A stretch of DNA of 64,000 bases from Acidobacteriaceae bacterium (GCA_028283655.1 JAPWKE010000003.1:1798001-1862000), one strand, 5' to 3'. Positions 18,115-28,159 are shown, counted from the stretch's first letter. A program made the numbers and translations. The notes: generated from the letters alone by a model not told the origin.

Positions 18115-19173
18115 ATGCCAAGCTCAGAAATGCAAAGGCCTAGGTACGAGGGGTTGCAAACTCTTCGTGCGATTGCGGTTCTTCTGGTTTTGACCTACCA
18201 TGCGGCGGCCCGAACTGCCCAGATTCTCTCGCGAAATATCGCTGACTGGGGCCGTGGACGCGCAGGGGTCGATATCTTTTTCGTGCTGAGCGGATTCGTA
18301 ATGGTGTACTCATCCCTGCGTCTCTTCGACGATCCATACGGATGGAAAATTTTCCTAGAGAGGCGGCTCGCGCGGGTTGTTCCAATGTATTGGATTGCGA
18401 CAACGATTAAGATCGCGATCATGCTGATGGCAGCATCGCTAGTCTTACACTCATCACTTACTCCTTCGACTATATTCCTTTCATTTCTTTTCCTCCCTTC
18501 CGCTCTAAAGGAAGGCTCCGGCTTATTGATTCAAGCGGCATGGACTCTCAGTTTCGAGATGCTGTTCTATTGCCTTTTCACTTTTATTCTTTATTTTCGC
18601 TTGAGTCTCTTTCCAGTCATGGGAATAGTGCTTTCGTGTTTTACGCTTATCTCATTTTTGCACCCCCAGTCATCCTCCTCGCCCCTCTTTTTCTTCTTCA
18701 ATTCGGTGATATTTGAGTTTTATTTAGGCATGTTGATTGCGAGATACTGTACAGGGCGCTTCCGAGTCACGCGGGTTCAGGGAATGGCGATCTTTAGTCT
18801 AGGAATATCGCTTCTCCTGCTCTTGCCGGAATATCCGACTATTCCTCGACTCTTTACGATGGGCTTACCGTCTGCCATGATGGTAATGGCTATAGTTTTG
18901 CTAGAGGAATATCTAGCCCGTCCAGCCAAAGCGATTCTATGGATTGCGGAGGCTTCGTATGCAATCTATCTATTTCAGATGCTTACAATTCAGATAGTTC
19001 CTACACTACTAAAACGTATTCACTATCCAAGTGTCACATTGTCGTTTATCGGATGCATCTTTGTCGGTGTGGCGAGCGGCGCAGTCATGCACCATGGCGT
19101 TGAAAGACCAATCACAACTTGGCTTAGGGATCATCTGAGAGTGCGGCATCGGAAGTTCATTCATCAGCCATAA
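18115..19173 (+). CDS. Acyltransferase 3 family membrane protein (OafA/ExoZ-like)
   Basis: This 352-residue polytopic membrane protein has the acyltransferase-3 signature: RYEGLQTLRAIAVLLVLTYH with the catalytic-type His, followed by GVDIFFVLSGFVMVYSS. About ten hydrophobic segments are visible. In EPS loci such enzymes transfer acetyl or other acyl groups to sugars. It is the first gene of the EPS locus on the plus strand. The end (VERPITTWLRDHLR) is complete, and the length is normal for the short members. Confidence 0.88.
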   Translation: MPSSEMQRPRYEGLQTLRAIAVLLVLTYHAAARTAQILSRNIADWGRGRAGVDIFFVLSGFVMVYSSLRLFDDPYGWKIFLERRLARVVPMYWIATTIKIAIMLMAASLVLHSSLTPSTIFLSFLFLPSALKEGSGLLIQAAWTLSFEMLFYCLFTFILYFRLSLFPVMGIVLSCFTLISFLHPQSSSSPLFFFFNSVIFEFYLGMLIARYCTGRFRVTRVQGMAIFSLGISLLLLLPEYPTIPRLFTMGLPSAMMVMAIVLLEEYLARPAKAILWIAEASYAIYLFQMLTIQIVPTLLKRIHYPSVTLSFIGCIFVGVASGAVMHHGVERPITTWLRDHLRVRHRKFIHQP

Positions 19174-19311
19174 TTGCGTCCCGATCGGATGTGGAAGATG
19201 TGCACTATCCTATCAAACTAGGGACTTCCTATGGTGAACCTTCGCAATTGCACCAGCGCCGGACGTGGCGTTGTCGTGTCCGATGTGCCGCTCGAAGTCG
19301 TCATTTCGGCC

Positions 19312-19336
19312 CACTATGCCCTATCGGGGCATAGTG
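19312..19336. repeat. Perfect 10-base inverted repeat in intergenic region
   Basis: CACTATGCCC and GGGCATAGTG are separated by a five-base loop, in the 315-base gap between the acyltransferase and the glycosyltransferase genes. No T-run follows on either strand, so it is not a classic terminator. It could be an operator or RNA hairpin. Nothing else coding is seen in 19174-19488. Confidence 0.5.
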
Positions 19337-19488
19337 TTACAATCAGGTGAATCGCCTGCTCAAAATGAACGATTGGTCAGGCGTCCGACTAGAGGTGTTC
19401 CGAAGGAAACATGTTTGGGCATACTAGCTCGTACCCTTCTTTATAAGGGTTCTACATAAAATCTTCTGCCCGGAATGATCATTAACTC

Positions 19489-20604
19489 ATGGAAGTTCAA
19501 ATTCTCGGTACGAGAGGTGTGCCGGCTGCTCACGGCGGTTTCGAAACCTTCGCGGAGGTGCTCGCTCTTCATCTGACGAAACTAGGACATAGGGTCACCG
19601 TGTATTGCCAGTCCGACGTTACGAGTTCCGCCAAGGAAGATTTTTGGCAAGGCATCCGAAGAATTCACCTCCACGGCGGCGAGGGTCCCCTTGGTACGAT
19701 GAGATTCGACCTTGCGGCAGTTCGCGAATCCCTCAGATCGCAGGGTGTGCCTTTGATCTTGGGATACAACACAGCGATCTTCAGCGTTCTCTACCTGCTC
19801 AAGCGTCGCAAGACAATTATGAATATGGACGGCATTGAGTGGAAGCGCGAGAAATGGAGCCGAGTCGAGAGGCTTTGGCTCATGTTCAATGAATTCCTAG
19901 GAGCGCGGCTTTCCACCCATCTCATTGCCGATCACCCCGAGATCGCCCGACATCTCGAGCGGCATACATCCAAAGCCAAAATTTCGGTCATCGCTTATGG
20001 AGCTGACGAACTACCACCAATCGATGTTCCGACCGAGGAAGAGCGAATTATTCTAGCGACATTTGGAGTCGAGGTGGGGCGATACATGATTGTTATTGCG
20101 CGACCTGAACCCGAAAACTCCATTTTGGAAATCGTCGAGGCTTTCTGCAGAAGATCTCGTCCCGGCAAGCTCATCGTGCTAGGGCGGCTTTCTCCCCAAT
20201 CGAACGCCTATCACTCACGTATCATGGACATGGCAAATTCCGACGTAATCATGCCTGGAGCAATCTTCGACAAAACAGTTGTGAAGACTCTACGTAGGTT
20301 CTCTATGGCTTATATCCACGGGCACAAGGTCGGCGGTACGAACCCCTCGCTCGTCGAGGCACTCGCCGCAGGAAATCCAGTCATCGCTCGATCAACCCCC
20401 TTCAACGCCTGGGTGGCTGGTCCGGGAGCAGAATACTTCCAGTCCACAACGCACCTTGACGACATTATTTCAAAGCTCTTCGCGGACCCTGAATGTCTTG
20501 CGAATATGCGTGCAGCAAGCCGCGCTCGATTCCAGGTTGACTTCAAGCAGGAGAAGATCCTTGGGGCTTATACCCAGCTTCTGGAGGCCTATGCAACTGA
20601 CTAA
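19489..20604 (+). CDS. Glycosyltransferase family 4 with DUF1972 N-terminal domain
   Basis: This 371-residue protein opens with MEVQILGTRGVPAAHGGFET, the hallmark of DUF1972-type glycosyltransferases (often rhamnosyltransferases). The C-terminal GT4 domain includes HGHKVGGTNPSLVEALAAGN for nucleotide-sugar binding. It should add a sugar to the lipid-linked EPS repeat unit at the inner face of the membrane. The following GT2 gene starts within about 10 bases of its stop, so the two are co-transcribed. Confidence 0.88.
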   Translation: MEVQILGTRGVPAAHGGFETFAEVLALHLTKLGHRVTVYCQSDVTSSAKEDFWQGIRRIHLHGGEGPLGTMRFDLAAVRESLRSQGVPLILGYNTAIFSVLYLLKRRKTIMNMDGIEWKREKWSRVERLWLMFNEFLGARLSTHLIADHPEIARHLERHTSKAKISVIAYGADELPPIDVPTEEERIILATFGVEVGRYMIVIARPEPENSILEIVEAFCRRSRPGKLIVLGRLSPQSNAYHSRIMDMANSDVIMPGAIFDKTVVKTLRRFSMAYIHGHKVGGTNPSLVEALAAGNPVIARSTPFNAWVAGPGAEYFQSTTHLDDIISKLFADPECLANMRAASRARFQVDFKQEKILGAYTQLLEAYATD

Positions 20605-20614
20605 AGAGAACACG

Positions 20615-21388
20615 ATGCAGAGCTTTGTGCCAGGGCGTGTTTCCGTTATCACGGCAACATTCAATGCCGAAACACTGCTGGCGAGATGTATCAACAGCGT
20701 CTCTACGCAAGACTACCCCGATGTCGAACACGTGATCATCGACGGTGGATCTAGTGACCGCACCCTCGACGTTATTGAGCAATATAAGGACTACATCGGC
20801 TACTTTACAAGCGAGAAAGACAAGGGCATTTATGATGCTTGGAATAAAGGAGTGAAGGCTGCGACAGGAGAATGGATTGCTTTTCTCGGCTCTGACGATG
20901 AGTATTATCCAGGAGCAATCTCTTCCTACATGCGCCTCGCAGCCGGTCACCCCGGTACGGAGTACATGAGTTCTCAGGTCCGTTGGGTTCCGGCCCCACC
21001 TGAGAAAGTGAAAATCATCGGAGCCCCTTGGGATTGGCCAGGTTTCCAGCGTGAAATGCGTGTGGCCCATGTAGGAAGCATGCATCACCGCTCTCTGTTC
21101 CATCGGCTAGGACTATACGACTTGACGTACCGCATCACAGGAGATTACGAACTCTTGTTGCGCGCGGGGGATACTTTACGAACGGCCTTCCTTCCTCAAG
21201 TCACCGCTGAAATGCAAGCAGGTGGAACCAGCGATTCGTTCGAAGCGTTGGTCGAAGCGAAGAAAGCAAAGGTTCTTTCTGGAGGGCGATCGAGAGCGTG
21301 GGCTTCGTTCGAATATATGATCAAGCATTCGAAGCTCCAATACCGTCGAGGACTCGTAGCAGCTCATCGTTACTGGGCCACACGGTAA
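20615..21388 (+). CDS. Glycosyltransferase family 2
   Basis: This GT-A enzyme has SVITATFNAETLLARCINSV, the UDP-binding DGGSSDRT, the GSDD metal motif in AFLGSDDEYYPGA, and TGDYELLLRAG. I start it at ATG 20615 (AAAGAGA upstream). ATG 20591 in the same frame would overlap the preceding gene and has GGAGG only three bases away. Length is about 257 residues and there is no membrane segment. It is a probable EPS glycosyltransferase with unknown sugar. Confidence 0.88.
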   Translation: MQSFVPGRVSVITATFNAETLLARCINSVSTQDYPDVEHVIIDGGSSDRTLDVIEQYKDYIGYFTSEKDKGIYDAWNKGVKAATGEWIAFLGSDDEYYPGAISSYMRLAAGHPGTEYMSSQVRWVPAPPEKVKIIGAPWDWPGFQREMRVAHVGSMHHRSLFHRLGLYDLTYRITGDYELLLRAGDTLRTAFLPQVTAEMQAGGTSDSFEALVEAKKAKVLSGGRSRAWASFEYMIKHSKLQYRRGLVAAHRYWATR

Positions 21389-21487
21389 TTGGCTTTACAT
21401 TTGTGTGGCATGTCGGGCTCGACATTCGCAGTACTTGCGCAGCTCGGTATGACACAGAGTAATTTTGCTTGATCTTCGAGGTGTGAT

Positions 21488-22609
21488 GTGCCCCTCTCTA
21501 TTTTGTTCGTCCACCAAGGCTACGAATTGTACGGGTCCGATCGGACGATGTTACAGTCCGTTCGTGCCGCTCAGTTGCGCTGGCCAAACGCACGGCTTAC
21601 AGTTCTACTCCCTCGCGAAGGATCACTTTCGAAGGCGATGCGCGACATCGTGGATGATGTCCGTATATCGGATCTAGCCATTTTGCGCAAAAGCAACTTG
21701 AAGAATCTTCGTCTTGGAAGTGTCATCCGTCTAATAAAAAGGGTCTATAGAGCATCGATCCTCATGCGTGACTACGACCTTGTCTACATAAATACGATTC
21801 CCGTTCTTGACTATATTCTTGCCACTAGATTTAGCCATCAACCTGCTATCGTGCATGTTCACGAACTACCGACCGGCACTACAAGCACGATTCTCTCAGC
21901 TCTGCTTCGGTTTAGCGGGGCCGCCGTGCTCTTCAACTCTCACGCCACCGCGCAATCATTCTCGCTTTCGCAAGATCAATCCAGAGAGGTACTTTGGAAC
22001 GGATTGCCAGATTATACGGTTCCTCGTTCAACTAAGCCAAAGGCTGAACTCAATATTTTAATGATCGGACGATTCAATGCTTGGAAAGGGCAGGCTACCC
22101 TAATTAGGGCTCTAGCCTCGCTTTCGATAGATCAGCGAGCCAAGATTCGAGTGCGCATCGTCGGAAGCTATTTTGAAAACCAGCGTCACTACTATGACAA
22201 TATCGTTCAGCTTGTGCAAGAGAATGACCTGAGCGAGATCGCTGAAATACTTCCCTTTCGTGAAGATCCATCCGACCTCTACGCTTGGGCTGATATCGTT
22301 ACGGTCCCATCCGAGGCACCAGAGCCCTTCGGTCTCGTTGCAGTCGAAGCGATGGCGGCCAGCTGCTGTGTGATTGCGGCCAACCATGGAGGTCTGCGCG
22401 AAATCGTAGTCGACGGTTCTACCGGCACTCTGGTCGTACCTGGAAACGCGGATCATCTCGCAACCGCTATCGCTACCTATCTCGAGAATCCTATTCTCGC
22501 ACAGCAACACGGCTCTGCTGGTCGTGATCGCTTCCTCAGTGAGTTCCACGAATCTCGCTACATGGAAAGGATCGGGAACTTCATAGGATCGCGCATTTCT
22601 CGGAGCTAG
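21488..22609 (+). CDS. Glycosyltransferase family 4
   Basis: This 373-residue GT-B protein starts at GTG 21488 with GAGG a few bases upstream. It has an N-terminal VHQGYELYGSDRTML and the C-terminal donor site IGRFNAWKGQATLIRALA, then EPFGLVAVEAMAASCCVIAA with the EX7E-like pair. It ends in a CTAG that also forms the stop of the convergent acyltransferase gene. Confidence 0.88.
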   Translation: MPLSILFVHQGYELYGSDRTMLQSVRAAQLRWPNARLTVLLPREGSLSKAMRDIVDDVRISDLAILRKSNLKNLRLGSVIRLIKRVYRASILMRDYDLVYINTIPVLDYILATRFSHQPAIVHVHELPTGTTSTILSALLRFSGAAVLFNSHATAQSFSLSQDQSREVLWNGLPDYTVPRSTKPKAELNILMIGRFNAWKGQATLIRALASLSIDQRAKIRVRIVGSYFENQRHYYDNIVQLVQENDLSEIAEILPFREDPSDLYAWADIVTVPSEAPEPFGLVAVEAMAASCCVIAANHGGLREIVVDGSTGTLVVPGNADHLATAIATYLENPILAQQHGSAGRDRFLSEFHESRYMERIGNFIGSRISRS

Positions 22610-23697
22610 GTGGTATTCGGTAGGTGGATGACTTTTTTGCCAGCGATTTTTATTCGATCACGGAAGAATCGTGTGATGGGCTCTTCGACACACGAATGGA
22701 TAAGACTACCTACACCTAGCGACACGAGCACACTACAGATGATTGAGAGCCATGGCTTCGTCAGATGCAGTTTCGCGAAAACTGCCGGTACGCCCGGCGC
22801 GATTAGCGAATGGAAGAGGTAAATGGCATACGAAGCATCGGCAAGATACAGAACGAAATTCGGAATGCGCGTGAGGCGATCTTCTAGTGATGCCATTGAG
22901 TAAATGATGAGAGCGGCAGCTAGCCCATGTGATATGGCATGCGCCCTAAGCATAGGCTGCCATGGGGTCACAAGAGCCCAAAACGCAAGAAGTAAAACAG
23001 CCACTGCTGCATTTACGGGCAGATGACGTCCCTTCATGCAAGCTCTTGCAATCAACATCCCATAGAGGAACTCCAGCACAGAGACCTTCAGATAGAATGA
23101 AATCGCGGGCCATTCGGAGTGCCGGATAAATGCGCCACAGGAAAGCAGTATAAGCACAGATCCAACAAAACGATAGACGTTCAGCCGAAGCCAAAGGGCC
23201 AGAGTGAACAGAAAATAGAAAAACATTTCGAAGTTAAGCGTCCATCCTACACCCAATAGTGGACCAATCTCTCCAGTGGAGTTGCGGGACGGGAGGAATA
23301 GATAGGACGCAATTACCTCAAACATCCCTAGCTTCGCGTGCAACACCACTCCCGATGCAACAAGCAGCAGAATCACCTTAGCCGTAGTCGCCAACCAATA
23401 AAGCGGAACAATGCGAACAATACGGCGTTCAGCGAAGATCTTCCATCCTTTCGGGTCGCCAAACAGCTTTGTCGAAGAGTAGATCATGACGAATCCGCTC
23501 AAGACGAAGAAGATGTCTACACCTGCCGCGCCGTTCTTCCAATAGCCAAAGCCTCCGGCCAAACGCTCCGAAGCGTAGTAACCAGAATGCGTGACGAGTA
23601 CCATGAATGCTGCAACGAAGCGCAATATTTGAAGTCCCAGGTATTTCCGGCGCATCGCTGTAGGCTCTTTCATGCTTTTATATCCCATATCTTGCAC
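22606..23697 (-). CDS. Acyltransferase 3 family membrane protein
   Basis: The signature motifs are LGLQILRFVAAFMVLVTHSG and GAAGVDIFFVLSGFVMIYSS, with about ten membrane segments and the ending VEEPITRFFRDR. It is clearly related to the protein at 18.1 kb. The frame opens at GTG 23697; internal ATGs at 23673 and 23655 are alternatives, and no strong ribosome site decides between them. It is likely an EPS O-acyltransferase lying just downstream of the polymerase on the same strand. Confidence 0.87.
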   Translation of the reverse strand: MQDMGYKSMKEPTAMRRKYLGLQILRFVAAFMVLVTHSGYYASERLAGGFGYWKNGAAGVDIFFVLSGFVMIYSSTKLFGDPKGWKIFAERRIVRIVPLYWLATTAKVILLLVASGVVLHAKLGMFEVIASYLFLPSRNSTGEIGPLLGVGWTLNFEMFFYFLFTLALWLRLNVYRFVGSVLILLSCGAFIRHSEWPAISFYLKVSVLEFLYGMLIARACMKGRHLPVNAAVAVLLLAFWALVTPWQPMLRAHAISHGLAAALIIYSMASLEDRLTRIPNFVLYLADASYAIYLFHSLIAPGVPAVFAKLHLTKPWLSIICSVLVSLGVGSLIHSCVEEPITRFFRDRIKIAGKKVIHLPNTT

Positions 23698-23716
23698 AAT
23701 GCTCGTTTCAGAAAGT

Positions 23717-25171
23717 TCACGATGGTCGACGGCTTGAATCCGTATCTCGCTGAATGTCCATCGGAAGACGTAAGGGTCGTAGGATCACTTGTTGCTGTCG
23801 CTCATCGCTTATAAGGCAGGCCCCCCCTCCGAGGATTAGTGCATACGCGATGTGTTGTAGGTAAAACAATTGCTGCAATGGGATGTTATATGCAGAGGAT
23901 TCGATCCCATTGATCAGGCAGTAGAGTTCTATTGCGGTGCCACAGCACAGGGCGTGGTAGGCTGCGGAGGCTGCTTTCCGAACAGAGGCTTTCCTGATAA
24001 AACGATGCACGAGAAGTGCCAATTGCAGTGTAAGCAATAGAAAGCACAACAGCCCCAACCATCCTGCATCTAGAAGGTACTGAAGAAATGTATTGTGCGC
24101 AGTACCGAGTTTACTAATGTCACCATTGAAGTAAATGTCGAAACGATTTGCCATAGCGTGACGGAAGCCGGCAACGTAGCCGAGACCTTGCGGACTCTCA
24201 GAAACCAAGGAAAACGCGAGCTGCCAAAGGTAACTCCTGCCTGAACCCTGTGCTATTTCCGCCGTAGATTGGCCGCGATGAAAGGCCGTTACAATCTTTT
24301 CACTACCTACGACAAGGGTCGCTAGGGCAGAGGTCGCCAGCAAAACTAGGATGGACGTAGTCAGCTTGAGTCGACGAGTCGCACTGTCAGTGGCCCAGAG
24401 GAAGGAAATCATCGCCATTACTACGAGCATTGCAAAGATGGCACCACGAGATGCACTTGCAAGAGTACCGAATACACCAAAAATTACGAGAGCCAAATTC
24501 TTGGGTGACTTGTCGAGCTTGTGTAATAGAAAATACAGCGAAATGAACGCGATGACTGGACCAAGAATGACTGTGCTGCCAACGGCTCCGCCGGTCAGTC
24601 TAAATGCCTGACCATTTTCCGTGGTGAAAACCATGCTAGGGCTAATAATGAAGACAGCAATGATCAAGAGGTAAGAAGATACGCAAACCCTCCGAAGTGC
24701 CCTAAGAGCCTCGATCCAGTCCTGAGTATTCGTATAGGTGTCTGAGACAAATTGAACGACGACCACCCATGTCATGAAATAGAGAAGGGCGAACTCGGCC
24801 GAAACCGTTCTCCCTGGCGAATACAAAATGGATACTGCAAAGAGAACCCCCAACAAAAGGGCGGTCCGGATAATCCCTTGGACTTGAGGCGGAATGAACA
24901 TACTGGAGCGGATGCGGTAGATGGCATTCGCCGCCACAGCACCGATCCAAGTAACTTGTAGAACCGACCAGAGGTCGGCGTGCGCCTGGGATGTATCCGT
25001 ACCAACACCAGCAGTTCTCAAAACCGGAGGTCCCAACGCTAGCAAGAATATAGGATACCGCAGAAGAAATCTCAAAGTTGAGCGATTCCGTCCGGTCCGG
25101 CTCGCATCTAAGCGAGCACCACCGCTCCATCTTCTTATAATTGAATGTTTACCACGACCTAAATTTAGCAA
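23717..25171 (-). CDS. wzy: O-antigen ligase/polymerase-like membrane protein (Wzy type)
   Basis: This 484-residue integral membrane protein has about 11-12 hydrophobic helices and the periplasmic loop pattern of the Wzy_C/RfaL family (GSGRSYLWQLAFSLVSESPQ, GLGYVAG, and GTAHNTFLQYLLDAGWLGLL with the conserved HN). It should polymerise repeat units in the periplasm. A C7 run at 23821-23827 falls near its 3' end. The symbol is given by role; a ligase function cannot be excluded. Confidence 0.8.
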   Translation of the reverse strand: MLNLGRGKHSIIRRWSGGARLDASRTGRNRSTLRFLLRYPIFLLALGPPVLRTAGVGTDTSQAHADLWSVLQVTWIGAVAANAIYRIRSSMFIPPQVQGIIRTALLLGVLFAVSILYSPGRTVSAEFALLYFMTWVVVVQFVSDTYTNTQDWIEALRALRRVCVSSYLLIIAVFIISPSMVFTTENGQAFRLTGGAVGSTVILGPVIAFISLYFLLHKLDKSPKNLALVIFGVFGTLASASRGAIFAMLVVMAMISFLWATDSATRRLKLTTSILVLLATSALATLVVGSEKIVTAFHRGQSTAEIAQGSGRSYLWQLAFSLVSESPQGLGYVAGFRHAMANRFDIYFNGDISKLGTAHNTFLQYLLDAGWLGLLCFLLLTLQLALLVHRFIRKASVRKAASAAYHALCCGTAIELYCLINGIESSAYNIPLQQLFYLQHIAYALILGGGACLISDERQQQVILRPLRLPMDIQRDTDSSRRPS

Positions 25172-25302
25172 GATTAGCTCCGCCGTGCGAGAGCGGCGAA
25201 AGTGTAGACACCGCAGATTTCCTCTATTTTACACGCCTTCTGTTCCGTATTTGGTTCTGTTGACGTGACGCTAAAAGTGATAAACTTGCCACTCTGGCAA
25301 CC

Positions 25303-26375
25303 ATGAACGTACGACATCACCATGTGGCGGAGTTGCAGTCTCTTCGTGGACTTGCGGCAATATTAGTGCTTCTTCATCATTCGGCTGCAGTTTTCACGCT
25401 CCCCCCCCCTCCGAACTCTGGATAGAACGGCTTTTGAATGCCCATGCCGCAGTGATGTTATTCTTCGTCATGAGCGGATATGTACTCTCACGCTCCCTCG
25501 ACAGAGTCAGTTTAAGTTTAAGCAGCCTTTTCAAGTTCTACCTTGCACGACTATTCCGCATCTATCCTGCTCTACTTGCAGCATGCCTTTTGGCAGCCGT
25601 TTACATGATGGTGGTACGTCCCCATTTGCCGGTCTCCGGCGCCTCCAAGTGGTACATCGTGAACGCAGCCAAGCCCCGATTAGGCTTGATGCTCTCGACG
25701 TTCACTGGGCGTCCCACCTCGCTTCTTCCACCCATGTGGTCAATAAAAGTGGAGATGATAGCATCACTTGTAATACCCTTCATTGCCGTATTTGTTCGAC
25801 GCGGCTTTGGTGGACCTCTGCTGGCCATTGCCCTCTACGTTGGTTTCCACACTCAGGGAGGATCGTTGCTCATCTTCCTCCCTTCGTTTGTGCTAGGTTC
25901 ACTTGCACGTCACATTCAGATTAGGTACGGCTGGCTCTTTCGCAGCAGGTTTGTCTTATGGTTCTCACTTTTTGCCATGCTATTCTTTCGCACGCTGAAT
26001 CCCAAATGGCGCTTCGAGGTGGATTACAACGCTTTTATCCCGCTTGTAGTTGAATCGCTATGTGCATCTATCTTCATTCTTGGTCTGGTTGAGCGGAGAT
26101 GCATCCCCCTGCAGGGTCGCCATGTCACAAGACTGGGAGACATCTCATACAGCATATACCTCTTGCATTTCACAGTGATGTCCGTCTGCGCTGGCATTAT
26201 TAGCCTAACTCCTGTCAGTGCCACGTGGAGATGCATCATCCTGATGCTAGTGACTCTAACTATGAGTTGGCCAATTTCATCAATCTTTTATGACAAGATC
26301 GAGCTACCTGGCATAGCTTTAGGCAAAATTCTCTACGCCAAGCTTACACTGAGACCTGCTACCCTTAAGCAATAG
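25303..26375 (+). pseudogene. Acyltransferase 3, out of frame at a C9 tract (possible phase-variable gene)
   Basis: ATG 25303 starts MNVRHHHVAELQSLRGLAAI with LVLLHHSAA, the normal family N-terminus. The frame then hits TAG just after a run of nine C (25401-25409). One more C would join it exactly to the remaining 313-codon frame (ELWIERLLNAHAAVMLFF, VMSGYVLSRSL and the later membrane segments). The rest is intact to the stop at 26375. Either the gene is switched off by slippage at the C tract or the base was miscalled. Confidence 0.8.
25401..25409 (+). repeat. C9 tract at the acyltransferase frameshift
   Basis: Nine consecutive C residues lie within codons 33-36 of the acyltransferase. Nine Cs put the gene out of frame and ten restore it, the arrangement of a slipped-strand contingency switch. 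Confidence 0.85.
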
Positions 26376-26380
26376 ACACT

Positions 26381-27472
26381 TCACATTGACATTTGGTCGA
26401 TGATCGGCGCGTAGGCCTTCAACATGGGATCAACCTTCTGGATCCCTCGGTCGGCCCAAACAAATAGAAGGCAAAGGCTCAAATAATACGCGAGCGTCTG
26501 GGCGGAGGAGTTCTGGCAATACTCATCGCTCAAAGCGTCCTTGCACTGTCGAATCACCTCAGCGGCCTTTCTTGCGATCATTTCCGGGGGGGCCACGCGA
26601 AGAGCGAGGGGTTTGAGTGCAAAATGAAGCGGATCCAAAAGAGGAAGTGATTCCGGTTCCCCGTACTCCCAGTCAAAAACGTAGGCACGCCCAGCCGCCA
26701 GGCGCACGTTCCAAGGAGTAAAGTCATTGTGACCAATTACATATGGCATATTGGAATCGCCGAACAGGCGCTCAACGGCATACGACGCTTTACGCAGTCG
26801 TATGGCCCATTCGGTGGGTAGCAGACTTTCCACATCATCCAAGCGCGACGCGATTGTTCTCGCAAACTGGCTTTCGGAATATCGTCTACTTTGATGTGAG
26901 GTTGCTTGAAGTACATTCAGATAAGCGAAATGAGGCTGCCCCAACTCGAAGCTCATTTCTCCTTCCAAAACCTCCTGTGCCAGGAATGATATCCCAGATG
27001 GGTTTTGGTCATATCCCAACAAGCGAGGCACATGCATCATAAGATTCCGGTTCTGTCCGAGCCGCTTTAGCCATCCCGCTTCGTTCTCCAGCAGTTTCGC
27101 GATCGCTGGCCCTTTTCCTGCTTTCACCACATACTTCGGTTCCATCTCCTTCGAGAGCAGAAGAATCGTATCCTTTGACCAGGGCCCGGCCGCCCCTCTC
27201 CTTGAGCATGAAAGGAGAGCATCTGAAGGCAGAAGGCTACGGATCCACGCAAGGTTCTCTGACTCGACGGATGGCACAGCGCCAGTGATCACTGGGAACG
27301 CCGTCTGTAATCGTAGAAATGGTTCGACGCGCCCTGGCTTAAACAAACTCAAGCAAGCCCTTTGGGCGTTACGATCCATCGGAAGAATATAACGTACTGT
27401 TCCCTTCCAAGAGACTGCGAGATGTGTAGAAGAGGTTCGTGCCGGCTTATAGAAATTTCCCAGATCATCCAT
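26381..27472 (-). CDS. Aminoglycoside phosphotransferase (APH)-fold kinase in EPS locus
   Basis: This 363-residue protein has the APH/choline-kinase catalytic loop HNDFTPWN and the metal-binding DWEYGEPESLPLLD, with an N-terminal lysine in KYVVKAGKGP that would bind ATP. Its position in the EPS operon argues for phosphorylation of a sugar or lipid intermediate rather than drug resistance. It overlaps the upstream thymidylate-kinase-like gene by eight bases, so the two are translationally coupled. A G7 run lies at 26586-26592. Confidence 0.75.
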   Translation of the reverse strand: MDDLGNFYKPARTSSTHLAVSWKGTVRYILPMDRNAQRACLSLFKPGRVEPFLRLQTAFPVITGAVPSVESENLAWIRSLLPSDALLSCSRRGAAGPWSKDTILLLSKEMEPKYVVKAGKGPAIAKLLENEAGWLKRLGQNRNLMMHVPRLLGYDQNPSGISFLAQEVLEGEMSFELGQPHFAYLNVLQATSHQSRRYSESQFARTIASRLDDVESLLPTEWAIRLRKASYAVERLFGDSNMPYVIGHNDFTPWNVRLAAGRAYVFDWEYGEPESLPLLDPLHFALKPLALRVAPPEMIARKAAEVIRQCKDALSDEYCQNSSAQTLAYYLSLCLLFVWADRGIQKVDPMLKAYAPIIDQMSM

Positions 27473-28064
27473 TGGAGATCGGCCCCAGCGCGATTGCCGC
27501 GGTCACCGCATCTGTTACGTCAGCGATCACCCTTTCCAGCGGTTGGGATGCGTCCACAATCACGTGCCGTCTTTGTGTTTGAACAAAGTGCAAATATGCG
27601 GCGCATTGTCTCGCTGTTTCCTCAGGAGTAACTTCTTGCTTGCGCGCTTGTAGCACTTCAGGCGGCGCGTTCAATAAGATCCAGAGCCGTGGCTGTGGCA
27701 TGAACTTCCCAAACAACCTAGCGAGCCAAATTGGCGCTCCGAATCGGTATCGCACTGGATCCACGAGTAAATCGTGATAGTAGCGATCACAAACGAGCAC
27801 GTCGTTCTTCTCTGTAAACCAGCGCGCATACCATTCCTCTCCTAGCCAGATCCCAATCTTAACCATCGAGGCGAATGCTCCCCGCGGCGGCTTGCCATGC
27901 GGATCGGTGACGATTGTTACTTGCTGACCGCGCAAAGTTGCCACCATCCTTGGCTTTAGGTGGCGCATACCTGCATCTATGCCCGCCGAACTCAGGCTGG
28001 CCATGAGCCCAGCGATGACGGAACTCTTGCCTGCACCGTCGGGTCCAAGGAATACAAATCTCAT
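27465..28064 (-). CDS. Thymidylate-kinase-like P-loop kinase
   Basis: This 199-residue protein has Walker A GPDGAGKSS at the N-terminus, DRYYHDLLVDP as the DR(Y/H) substrate motif, and a lid region around EVTPEETAR. The fold is that of dTMP kinase, but the locus suggests a specialised nucleotide or sugar kinase. The last third resembles the C-terminus of the next upstream gene (PQPRLWILL against PRTDLWILL, VDAS in both), so the two are related by duplication. Confidence 0.78.
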   Translation of the reverse strand: MRFVFLGPDGAGKSSVIAGLMASLSSAGIDAGMRHLKPRMVATLRGQQVTIVTDPHGKPPRGAFASMVKIGIWLGEEWYARWFTEKNDVLVCDRYYHDLLVDPVRYRFGAPIWLARLFGKFMPQPRLWILLNAPPEVLQARKQEVTPEETARQCAAYLHFVQTQRRHVIVDASQPLERVIADVTDAVTAAIALGPISNG

Positions 28065-28159
28065 TCCGTCACTCCGTAATATTGTGCGCTAAGGGTTGTG
28101 CTCAGGCGTCGTCGCGGATGCGCCAACACAGAGATAGTTGTATGAAAGAGCTACCTTCT

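Noticed and set aside
26381-27472. Aminoglycoside resistance kinase
   Set aside because: The fold matches, but gene overlap with a kinase inside an EPS operon points to a biosynthetic role.
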